DNA from: Latrodectus hesperus
Lineage: Eukaryota; Arthropoda; Arachnida; Araneae; Theridiidae
NCBI GenBank assembly: GCA_037975125.1
Contig: CM075851.1
Location: forward strand, 74,627,487-74,691,486
DNA length: 64,000 nt
Reading direction: 5' to 3'
Shown here: positions 11,209 to 24,757 of the stretch, in pieces
Layout of the letters: each line of letters opens with the position of its first letter
Position numbering within the stretch: position 1 is the stretch's first letter
Translations under genes and position numbers: made by a program
The notes under the pieces: model-generated
Told to the model about the DNA's origin: nothing
The model's input: the letters and a program-made list of their open reading frames with translations, nothing else
Database searches by the model: none

Positions 11209-11489
11209 GAAGCCCGGTGGCTTAGTGGCAGCGTTTCACGCTCCCATGACACAGGTACGAGGTTCGATCCTTGGGCTGGGAAAGATTAACTCAGCCTTTT
11301 ATCCCTTCAGTGGGTCGATAAACTGAGTACCAAGCATGCTTAGGAACTAATATACTGGGGGTCTTACGTTAGGCTGACCACCTAACTGGGACATATGCTT
11401 CGCATCCCAAGGCCCTCGGTCATGAAAAGAGTTATGGGCACTGTAGGCCTTGGCCCACATGGGCTGTGGTACCATGGAGTTTACTTTAG
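11209..11489 (+). mobile_element. tRNA-derived SINE family A, full-length with 13-bp TSD
   Basis: A tRNA-like head starts GCCCGGTGGCTTAGTGGC, carrying a pol III A box (about 11216-11232), with a B box GGTTCGATCC at 11261-11270. A body of about 210 bp follows, without similarity to tRNA. The identical sequence TTCTTCAAATTTT flanks the element at 11196-11208 and 11490-11502, a textbook target-site duplication. It lies inside the decayed DD41D-type transposase. A second, older, reversed copy is at 51.6 kb. SINEs of this kind are transcribed by RNA polymerase III and copied by a partner LINE. Confidence 0.92.
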
Positions 11490-11660
11490 TTCTTCAAATT
11501 TTATTTCCATAATCACATACTCTTTTTACAGGACTTGGGCCTTGACTTAGCCGATAAATTAGTACCGTTTCAGCAGCTATTTTCTATTCAGTAGGATTAG
11601 AAACTCTTCATAAATTCCATTCGGTATTTCATTTGTTTCGTATACATGAATACTCATATG

Positions 11661-14545
<2,885 letters not shown>

Positions 14546-14670
14546 CACTGCTTTTTTAAATGAAAGATCCAAATATTAAGTTTTACCCAATACACAATTG
14601 AAGTTGAAAATCATAATTCAACTCATGCCTTATTTATTGGCTTTAATGATCGCTCTTATTGAATAATATA

Positions 14671-16007
14671 CTTCTCAAAAGTGAGTTTACAAGTCCAAGA
14701 AATAATGTATGTAACCTCAGGTAAATTTCAGGAATAATGGTGAGGTGGATATGTGATGAATTAAAAATCACACACACATAAAATAATTATAAACCAATTT
14801 ATTCAGTATCTATTGCTTTCAAGGCAGCAATACAAGTCTCGATTCAGAGAGACCTATGATTTTGTTCATTGATGAATGACTGAGATCTATCCTTTGCCAA
14901 ACGACATCTATTGCTGTGCTCAGATCATCCACGATTTTCGCTATTTGTCCTATGTTTACATTAAGTCCAATGAAATCAAACAGGTATTTCAGGGGTTTCA
15001 GATCTGAAGATTTTATCGGTCAGAGAAGGATGTCAAATATAGTTAGAATGTTAAAAATTCTTCGTATAACATCCGTCTTGACATTGCTGTCTGAAATACA
15101 GTGTTTGGTAAACCCCGCAACAATGGTAGAACAACAGACTCCACAACTCTTGTGACGTTGTGGATCACTGTCAATTGGCCGTCAATTTGCATCCTTTGAT
15201 AAAAAATTACGCTATTCCAAACCAAAGATGCTCGATGTAGGACTGGTTTGACGCCCGGATAAAACTGGTTCGCTGCATTTTAAGATTACCACCATACCAT
15301 TTAAAGACTTTTATTTCTTCAGATAAAATCGATATTTATCAGTGAATAATATCCGATGCCATTCGATTGTCTCAATAAAATAACACCTTGCCAGTATCTA
15401 GCTTTGTGTTGAGCGATGAACGGTACAATTGTTGCTGGTAACCATACATTTAACTATACTTCCTGTAATCTGTTGAGTATAGTTTTGTTGGATTCACTGT
15501 GGAACTAGCTTCAGATTTCACTTGCGGTGGAGCAAAGTCTCGAATAGTCAACTGTGCCAAATATTTCACACTATTCGCTTTATGCGCACCACTTCCTCTT
15601 CGGCATGCACATGTCCATCGTGGGATGAACGTTCATTGATTCCTAAATTGTGGCCAATACAAGTTATTATTGTGCACAGCAACTAACTTTGTTCATGGAG
15701 TTCGTGGTTACAAGCACTGTTTATGTTCACGTTTTCAGGTCGTTAACCGATGGTCTTGAGCTCGCCAACTTTTCAGAGTTATTTTCTAGGCTTCTTCTAA
15801 GCTCAAAAATGCCACTCATAACATTGCATGTAGTTTATGAAATGGGAAAATATTGCTGGCTTTTATAGCTAGAATATGAACACTATATGATACCCGATGC
15901 TTGTACAAATTTAATCATTTGTGTATTCATCTCACCAATATCACTCTTTAAAATCACATGACGCTACATGCATTAATTCTTGGTGCTGTTACTTAATTTT
16001 TGAGAAG
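14671..16007 (-). mobile_element. Tc1-like transposon relic with recognisable ends
   Basis: The unit is 1,337 bp, a usual Tc1 length. The left end CTTCTCAAAAGTGAG is matched by the inverse right end CTTCTCAAAAATTAAG, and both are flanked by TA (14669-14670 and 16008-16009). The similarity extends unevenly for about 30 bp. The transposase remnant inside runs on the minus strand. Frequent stops mean an old, immobile copy. Confidence 0.85.
14780..15890 (-). pseudogene. Tc1-like transposase pseudogene
   Basis: Minus-strand reading gives Tc1 landmarks in order. EWHRILFTDKYRFYLKK near 15325-15375 is the first catalytic block (Asp kept; canonical form FSDESRF). VWNSVIFYQRMQIDGQ lies near 15180-15225, and LPNTVFQTAMSRRML near 15055-15105, where the canonical FQQDNARPH should be and the Asp is lost. 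SSDLKPLKYLFDFIG near 14970-15015 corresponds to SPDLNPIEHLWD, with the catalytic Glu changed to Lys. VVWQRIDLS near 14880-14915 fits the C-terminal tail. A short open frame at 15043-15225 is part of this remnant, not an independent gene. The upstream half, with the DNA-binding domain, is strongly decayed. Confidence 0.82.
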
Positions 16008-18619
16008 TATATAATAGCAATAATCATTTCTATATTGCATAATCCTTTTAACCATTTCCAAATGACATAAATTTAATCATCTGCATTGATTGTGTGTGCT
16101 TGAGTTAAAAGATAAAATTATAATCAATTAGTAACTTAAAAGCAATAAAAGTAACTTAGAAGTAATAATCAATTGGTAACTTAAAAGTACAATTCAGTCC
16201 ACCGACTGCATAGGGTTATTGACACTCGTACTTGAAATTAAATATCATAATTTGCAGTCAAAATTTTGAAAAGTAATCACACCTATTCATTTTTTGTATG
16301 AACATATGTCTTTTGTCTACAGAAATTTTGGAATTTTATTCATACACAAGAATAAACTCATATAATTATCTTAGAACCATAGATTATCATACTGATAGAT
16401 GTTAGGAACATAAATTTCTTCTGTATCCTCCATAGTAAAAAAAAAAAAATCTTATTTTCACTCTTTATTCGAAACTTAGTGACTATCAGTCATCAGAAAT
16501 AGGATAAAGAAATGAAAATCAATAAAGCAAAATATAAGCCATTTTCATTGTCGTGGTTGTATGATAGAGAAACTAAGCAGGCAGCAATATTATGAGATAC
16601 CTAGTAGACCTCATAACCCCAAAAACAGTCATTCTAAAAATTCTTATGAACGATTAACTTTCATCGAGTCTAATATTCTTCTTCTAATATGGTGTGGAAG
16701 TTTTGAAAGGAAAATGTCAGCTCACTATAGTCAAAATTTTCTCCAAATCTACGAGTTTGAAATTTTTAAGTGGTTGGTTTTAAGTGATTTTAGTAGGCAG
16801 AAATATGTAGCTGTGTGTGTGTTATAACTTATATAGTTAAAAAAGAAAATAAATTTTTTCTAAACGTTAAAAAAATGAAAGCCCTAACTTCATCTTAGCA
16901 AAGGCTTACCAGTAATGTTTTATGGGTGACATGTTAATCGTACGTTTAATAAATACATTTTTTCCTTCTTTATTATATGGAAAAGGATGTATAATTATGC
17001 GATTAAAAATATTGCTTATTATATTAAAAAAATTATTTTCATTTTGGGTGTGTTATTAATTATAAACTTTCTTGTAAATATATTTGTACCTAAATATCAA
17101 AATATTTCTATGTTCTTTCAATTAAATTTCTAGAATATTTCGAAATTTTTAAGCAAAACAGCTAATTAGTTTTAAATGTGACGCAGCATTTTCTTAAAAA
17201 TAAACGCTTTTATTTAAAGAAAACTTCCAAGCCCATATTAAATAAAATGCAAAATTAAAAAAGACAATAACAAAATAACTGTAAAAATTTACTACACAAC
17301 ACGTAGTTAAAGGAATCAAAATAAAACGTAAGATTGTTGTATAAAGTATTTGCTATTCTGAATAAAAATATTGCTTTCAGAGGAAAAAAGAAAGTTTTTG
17401 AATTTTATGTCCAAGTGTTTCTATTGTCAAATATCTCAAAATAATCAGAATTACGAAAAAGCAAGTTTTGAAATACCCGAGGAAGGATATAATTGACAAA
17501 AATAATTTTTTTCCTGGTGACATTATTGAATGATTATATTTATAGAAATGAGCAGATACACATAAAATAAAAGAAAAAAAGGTCAAGAATTTCAAGGTGA
17601 AAGGTACAACAAGGTATAAAATAACATTTCGATGACAAATTATTTATTTTCGTTCAAACAATTAATATTGAATATCATTTGCATACTTTAAGAGAAAGGA
17701 ATTCCTTAAGAAAATTGCTGAATTACCTAATGCAGAATATTTAAAATGTGGAATTTAATAATATATATGTTTACTTAATAAATTCAGTAAAATAAAATAG
17801 TAAAAAAAATGCTTTGTACCCTGTGGCACATAAATCAACTACATAAATAGTTTGGAAATGATGTAAATTGTAAAAATTACTTTTTGTAATTAATGTTTCT
17901 GAAATGAATTCTGCACTAATTCATTATTATTCACACAAGACTTATAAATAATAAGTGTATACGTTGAGATTTTGATAATCTGTGATAATATACAGTGAAC
18001 ACTTCAGTTCAAAGTTAAAATAGGAAAATTCCATAGATCAACGAAGTGTACTTTTACCAATTTTTTATATTTTTCGGTAAAGAAATCGCGATTTTTATTA
18101 AATTGCCTTCATTCATTAATTTCAGATATTTTCATGTATTTAATAATATCACTTAAAAAGTGAATTTTGATTAAAAATTATGAATTAATTACAGTTAAAG
18201 ATATTTCGCCATTGACTTCCAGAATTCATAAGTCAAATGTAATAAGATAGTTGTACCAAAATAAGCTATGATGATGAAATCATGCCACAAAAGCTTAGTT
18301 GTAGAATTAATATAATAAACAGGTACAAGTAAAATATATTTACTTAAAAATTCTTACCATTTTTCATTGTACATTTTTTGGTGAATAAGTATATAGAAGC
18401 ACATCAATAACACCTTTAAAATGTTTTAAAAATAATGTAAAGGTATTTAAAACGTTCCTAAAATTTCTTATCATTAGTTCACGTTATTTATAAATTACAA
18501 AATTTTTTAAGATGCGGTTCGTTATGAATATGAATCTTTTAGTACTATTTTGTACCAATATTTATGTCTTATTTTTGATATATTTTTTTATAATTTATCT
18601 TTAGTTATTCAGTCGAGCT
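16008..18619. other. AT-rich non-coding DNA
   Basis: A spaced direct repeat AATCAATTRGTAACTTAAAAG occurs at about 16122 and 16166. The 88-codon frame at 16561-16827 is not recognised. Otherwise nothing. Confidence 0.55.
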
Positions 18620-18700
18620 AGCTGGAGAGGTATCCATCTAGTCGTCAGCTCAGATGTTTGTCATTTTGACTGCCGTTTCAGGTAAGTAAGCTCTTAGTGG
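18620..18700 (+). mobile_element. SINE-like fragment, possible family E
   Basis: GTCGTCAGCTCAGATGTTTG and TCATTTTGACTGCCGTTTC align loosely with the family E body at 53.4 kb. The CAGGTAAGTAAG just after it looks like a splice donor but has no exon context. Confidence 0.35.
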
Positions 18701-20546
18701 TGCAGAATCTATTTTAGAAGTAATCCCGGTAGAACAAATCCTCGTGGGCCAAAAGTAACAACAAGATGAAAAAGCACTGGATGGATAGATTAATCTGACA
18801 TATTTAAAAAAATATCTGTATCGAATCGACATTAATTCTAAGTAACACATTACAAATTAATCTTTCATATTTATTGCACCGGGTAGCACAAAAGTATGAT
18901 ACAACTTAAAAACTATTACCATCTTTTAATATCAACAATTAGACTGATTATTATAGATTTGGTGTTATTCATCTAGACGAGAGTCACTGATTGGTTAAAC
19001 TGCTTTCTCCTTGGTAGTGAGACCTCCGATTAAGCTTCCAGAATTGAAGCCCAGAGCTGAAGAAAGTAATAGTTTAGTTTCCTGATGAAAGTATTTATTA
19101 TTAATGTTTTTGATGTCATTCTTTGAAGAAACTTGCTTTTGTTTGTGATGGAAGACGGTTCAAGTGTTGACTTCATCACATCACGTGACTCAAATATACG
19201 AGGCTATTAGTAACGACTTGGTAAATAAAATTAGGCAATTTGAAACACATCTGAAGTACTTAAACTGTTTTAATCTTTGGAAAGAAAACTCTAGAAATCT
19301 TGAAAATCTAATCAAAATTTCCAAATTTCTCAGAATATCTAAATATTTTTGTCAATGCTTTCTTTATATGGGTACACATGAAGAACATACAGAACGACAT
19401 ACTCAGTTTGGAGTCATTTCTATGAATAAATATTTGTTTCAGATAATGTATTTTAAAGCTATGCGAAAAAACTATATTTAGGCTAGTTATTTAAATTTTT
19501 TACGATAGATGTGCACATATATTTAAATGTACGCAAATAAAAATATATAGAATAAGATTAAATTTTAAATAATAAATTTATATTATAACAGCAATAGAAA
19601 AAGTCATTGAGATAAATTTTTGTTAAAATTTAATTGCATAATTTAAAACGTAAGTATATTTGTGTAAACATTATTATAATTTAAAAATATTCTTAAAATT
19701 TATTCGATAACTTCTCATGTTTTCTCTGCGAATGTTTCTTTCATAAAAATTATACTCTACATTTATTTATCTTATTTGATTTTTTTAAAGTATGATTTTA
19801 TAATGCTTTTTATTATAATAAACTTGAAGTAAGATTGGCAACTAATTGTTTCTTTGTAGTTTAAAAATATAAATTGTTGAAGTAAAAACCGCTGAATGAT
19901 TGCATTTTTAAGTATCAAAAAATGATAAAAAATTTATATTTATTAAAAATGTTAATTTGAAATTAAGACAATGAAAATGTAAAATATGTAGATGCTGCAG
20001 TATATTTTAAGCCAGGTTCAACATTTCAAGGTATCCAGATAGTTTCTCAGTTTTGTCAAAATCTGCCATAGCATTTTATAAATAATTTATGTTGGATAGC
20101 AATACAACAGAAAGTACAGTATTTCTTTCTCATCTAATATATTTATAAATAATTTGAAAATTTCGCTCTCAATTTAAATTAATTTACTAAATAGCTTTTT
20201 TTTAGAAAAAAACTGCCGATATATTCCAATTGCCATTTCTAATCACTTAAAACTAATTGGAATCTCATTCCTGATTAATTATGTTTGTTTAATATTCTAT
20301 TACCACAGATGTTAATTAATTTGAAGCTTTGCTTTATTGTGACATTCCAAGGTTACCTCTGCAATTCATTGTGCAACTTTTGATTTATAAATTACATTTT
20401 AAAAATTTATTTGTTTCTTGAATTTCTTTCCTAGTTAATAGTCTGTTGCCACATGCATTTACTGCTTTATAAAACATTTTTAGCCTTCTTTTATATATTG
20501 TAAGACATTACTAATAGTCCCTCTGTGCAATTTTATAATGTACAAA

Positions 20547-20588
20547 AAACTAATAACTTTTAAGTTACACTTTAAAAGTTATTAGTTT
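20547..20588. repeat. Perfect 17-bp inverted repeat (hairpin)
   Basis: AAACTAATAACTTTTAA at 20547-20563 is exactly complementary to 20572-20588, with an 8-base loop. Confidence 0.93.
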
Positions 20589-21784
20589 AAATAAAAACAT
20601 TTAAATATAAATATAAATTAATTTCCAAATTTTTTCCCATTAATCTTTTTTGCATAAAATTCAGAGGATTATGAATAGGCAAAAAGACGTTTTTTAGCTA
20701 ATTCTTCTTTTAAATAATTCTTTTAAAAATTTCAAAATTAAATTTCTTTTAAATTTAATTTTGAAAAATTCATACCATAAAATTTCTCAGATAAATTTAA
20801 TATATAAATTTATCTTGAGAAGCAATATTAAAATAGGAAATTATTCATTTATAAAATGAGTTTTCTCTTTTCTGTAGTTCTTTTCTTTTCTGTAGAAATA
20901 TTGATTAATTTTTATTATATAAGGATATCAAAATCAAATAGTTCTTAAAATCACAGAATTACTAACCTTTAAGACCACATAAATTTGTATGATGTCATAT
21001 AATCTATTATTTTTATACAGGAAAGAGAATCAATTTTAAATAAATTTTTTAATTCATAGCATTAAAACATGGTCATCAAGAGAATACTTTAACTAATAAG
21101 AGAAATATTTAAATAAAATTATTTTTTTAAAAAGAACTAAGCAAATCAAAATTTTAAAATATATGGCCAAAATATTAACCTGATTCAAGAAATTTTTCTC
21201 CATAAAAATGATTTTTAAATAACTTTATGCAAAACTAATTATGTGAATTAATTCAAAGCAAAATTGAAAAAGTATTTTAATTAACTTTATTAATTTGAAG
21301 TGTTTAAATGAACACTTAATTTAAAAAAAAGATCACATTAAACAGAATATCAAACTTATCCGTTTATCTTTGTTTCCTTAACGAATCGCTAAATTGTTTG
21401 TTGACAACACTATAGCGGTTCATAAAGTAATCAATTTTACTAATTTAAAAATTTACAAATAAAATGCAGATAAATAATTTTCCTAATTTTCTTTCTTTTC
21501 ATTCTTCTCTATTTTCTATTTTTTTAATTCCCCAAATACACCTGAAACTTTAATTTCTATCATATAATTTCAATTACGTGAAACTCAACAATAATAAAAC
21601 AACAATAAAATGTAAAATTAAGATTCGCTTGCCAATCTGTGCGAGATAATGGAAAAGTAATTTCATATTCGTAAATAACGTCAAATGATCATACAACTAT
21701 ACTTTAAAAAGACTTTCTTGCAGTTACATTTCCAGTTTTGCTTCTTTTAATCAAAACTCTTATGCCAAAAAGATTAACATAATT

Positions 21785-21870
21785 ACTGGCAGTGGCTACT
21801 ATGAAACTTAAGACCTTCACATGTGAAGAACGTGGTTCTGTCTCTAAGTCATGGCGTGCCACAATTTGCT
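21785..21870 (+). mobile_element. Possible degenerate SINE head
   Basis: GCAGTGGCTACTATG and GTGGTTCTGTCTCTAAG are spaced like A and B boxes but deviate from consensus. The stretch is GC-richer than its surroundings. Confidence 0.25.
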
Positions 21871-22909
21871 GTACATGCTATTATATATTAAAAGTACATT
21901 ACCATTATAGAAACTCAAAGTGAATAAAAGTTAATTTAAAATTCTAAACTCAATTTAAAATGTATTATTATTTTTAATTTTAAATAGTTTCTCTTTTAAA
22001 TGAGTAAATGTAATTTATTATAATTTTTACATATCGTTTTGATGCATTTTATATTCATTTATATAATAGTTAGTTAGTTATAGTTAGTTATTATATATAG
22101 TTATCTTAAAAAATTATTTTCTTCCATTTAATTATTATTATAAATAGTTCAAACTTCCAAAATGCCATCCTTAAATATTTAAATTTAATAAAAGAAGTTA
22201 CATCGGTAAGTTGTGAAGAATTTAACTGCAACTGTTTCACTCATTGAAAACTTCCAGAGCTGTTCTTTCTTTTTTACGTTGTAACCGTTCGTATTTTATT
22301 TGTAAAGCAGAAGAAAGAACAAAAGCTTAACCCAGACAGACACCATTGCCAAGAATAATATTGATCGAGTTCGATGCCAAAAATATTAATTCAATGCTCT
22401 TTTTTTTGTAGGTACAAAGAAACTTCCAATGGTCACGCTTTTTTTGGAAATCTTTTACGCTCACCTGCTCCGCAGTAACAATAAGGAGATACTTTACAGT
22501 AACAGCTCTGAGACAGAGCGTATAATTCGATGCCGTTCTACATTTTGAAAGTGTTCTTCAAATATTCGTTTTTCTTTCTACCCCCCCCCCAACAGAATAA
22601 TGAAGCTGGTTTAGAAGGGAATACCTCCTTTTAAAAGCTCTTTGAACAGGTCCGTTGTGGATAATATATGTTTTGGCAAATAGGAGCGTTCTGTTGAAAT
22701 TCTGAACAATGCAGCTAGAATAAGACATAGAACAAAACAAGAATATTTGTAAAGAATGAATAAACCCACTTTAATGCATGGACAGAACAAATAGAAATTG
22801 CTATAGAAATAGTCAAATTAAGTAAATGTATTTCATGCATAATTTTGTGTATATGTACTAGAGTGCTTTAATTTATTTAAGCACTTGTATGAATGATTCA
22901 GATAACCAG

Positions 22910-23010
22910 TATTGACTATAAAAACACGACTTATTGACTATATAACGAAACTTATTGACTTATTGACTATACATTAAAACACGACTTATTGACGTATTGT
23001 CTATATAACA
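22910..23010 (+). repeat. Degenerate minisatellite with ACTTATTGACTATA-like units
   Basis: Units such as ACACGACTTATTGACTATA and AAACTTATTGACTTATTG recur irregularly about five times, ending beside a small hairpin at 23007-23034. Confidence 0.8.
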
Positions 23011-23034
23011 CGATGGATTTTCACCCATCGTGTT
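23007..23034. repeat. 10-bp inverted repeat
   Basis: AACACGATGG and CCATCGTGTT are separated by 8 bases, right after the minisatellite. Confidence 0.85.
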
Positions 23035-24714
23035 TACTAAAGGCGGCTGGCTTTCATAGTCACAATGTCCTTAGAATGAAATTATATCATTTAGGGTGGC
23101 AGGTCAAGAATTGCGAAATCTTCTGCGTTATCCCTACTTCTAAATTACAAGAAACTTCCCTCCTGCTGCTTCCACCTAACCAACTTTGGACTACGGACAG
23201 ATAAATATACCAATGCACATACACACACTCTTTGTCACAACCGGTGTACGGTTATAGGTGCTGGTTCGCATGAATTGATCTTCGATGTCATACCTTTCAC
23301 AGTATTTAAAATTTTTTTGGATATAAAAAATACAAGAGAAGATTATTATGTCCAATAAAAAGACAAATATGCGGTCTATTTCACAGATTTTTTCCTCATC
23401 TGTCTCATTTCATCTGTCCCATAATGCTAAGACTTATTAACATAAGTTTTATGAATTGTGTAAATCGTGCAATTTATATACTTTTCTGATTATTCATTTT
23501 TAATGCTGCATTTTTACAGCCAAGCTATGTATTTAAAAATATTTTAATGTCTAACTGTTATATCACATATTTTATTAGACATTTTTAAAGTGTTGCAACT
23601 AAATCTTTTCTACTCATAGTAGTAACATATAACTGATAAGTTGTTTTGTCATTTTCTTTCCACGTGAAAGTTAATGAGATCAAGACATTGAGGTTAAAGC
23701 GGATTGAAAACCATTGATATATATCATTAATGCTTAAGGTAAGAATCGAATTTCTGAACTTTGAATTGAAAGTCAGTGAGTAATCAATTAAACTTCTAGC
23801 TATAACCCTGGAATATAAGATATAATTATGAAATGTTGTTATTCTTATCTATCTTATTGGGAAAAATTTATTCAAATTCTCATTGAATATTGCTCAGACG
23901 TAGTAAGAGTACTTATTGCAAATATTTGAAATGGTGCATTTGATGAATTAAATTTAAACTACATTTCTATATTTTATTTATAAATAACATACTGTTTTAT
24001 TAAGAAATCTTTAAGAAGTAATATAATTAAATTGTTTATAATATATTATCAAATTGTTATTTAAAGATATTAATAATTAATTTGCACATCAAAACTTTAT
24101 AATTGGTATCAAAAAAAGTTTTGTTTTTCTGTGAATCATTTATGAAAATCGTAAATCATTTTATTAGGGATTTATTTTGGCAGAGATAATCAAAATGGGT
24201 GTTTCTTAATATCTCTTACTGTTTAAATTTATAATTATATAAATATTACTTTCGCATTAAAACCTCTTGAGAAATTTTTATCTTTTTAACAACTTATAAA
24301 AATAAAAAATGTATTTTTAAACTTCATGTAAAATTGTACATTTTCTTTTCAACTTCTTGTCCCCTATCACATATTTTCATTCATTTTAATAAAATTTTCT
24401 TACATAAAATTCTTTCAAAAATATACACAAAATGCAAAACAAATTCAAAAATTTTATATGTAAATCAATTTGCATAAAATTAGTAGCATCAAATATATCT
24501 CTTGTAAAAATAAATGATTTAAATTTATTTATATTTACTAAAAAGTTTATCGATTGAATGTAGGTTTTTTGTCTCCTTTAAGACATTAAAAAATAAAATG
24601 AAAATATTAATTTCAGTAATTCCGAAACTTATTAACTTAGATTTGAATTTTTCTACAGAATTCATATATGCATTGGTAAAGTATAAAAGATAACCTATTC
24701 CTATATTCTCAATG

Positions 24715-24757
<43 letters not shown>

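Larger units (their letters stand above)
10120..11660 (-). pseudogene. Decayed relative of the DD41D transposase, with nested SINEs
   Basis: Alignment by eye to the intact transposase shows an old copy in the same orientation. Near 10160-10200 the minus strand reads DFWFWCYLKFKVY (intact element: DFWFWGYLKSRVY). Near 10310-10345 it reads DILWTQHG (DIVWMQDGA). At 10958-11002 the DNA resembles 6263-6304 (AAGTCCATACGTTGTTGTT against AAGTCCAGACGTTGTTGTG). At 11180-11208 ATGCCTCTAGTTTCTTC parallels 6389-6405. The second catalytic Asp is His, stops are common, and weak similarity continues past the SINE to about 11660. Two SINE pieces interrupt it (10490-10617 and 11209-11489). No terminal repeats were found, so the true ends are unknown. 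Confidence 0.72.
18701..22909. other. AT-rich non-coding DNA
   Basis: The 105-codon frame at 19164-19481 has no recognisable domain and the AT-driven composition of chance frames. The stretch 22250-22560 is slightly GC-richer and has an inverted GTTCTTTCTT/AAGAAAGAAC pair. No gene is seen. Confidence 0.55.

Noticed and set aside
11209..11285. A true tRNA gene
   Set aside because: Fixed target-site duplications and a 200-bp non-tRNA body show that this is a SINE. The same reasoning applies at 61.65 kb, and a body and tail argue likewise at 49.4 kb.
18676..18690. Consensus-like splice donor CAGGTAAGTAAG
   Set aside because: No coding exon lies upstream and the site is at the edge of a SINE-like fragment.
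19164..19481. 105-codon open frame
   Set aside because: AT-driven amino-acid composition and no domain, so it fits a chance frame.
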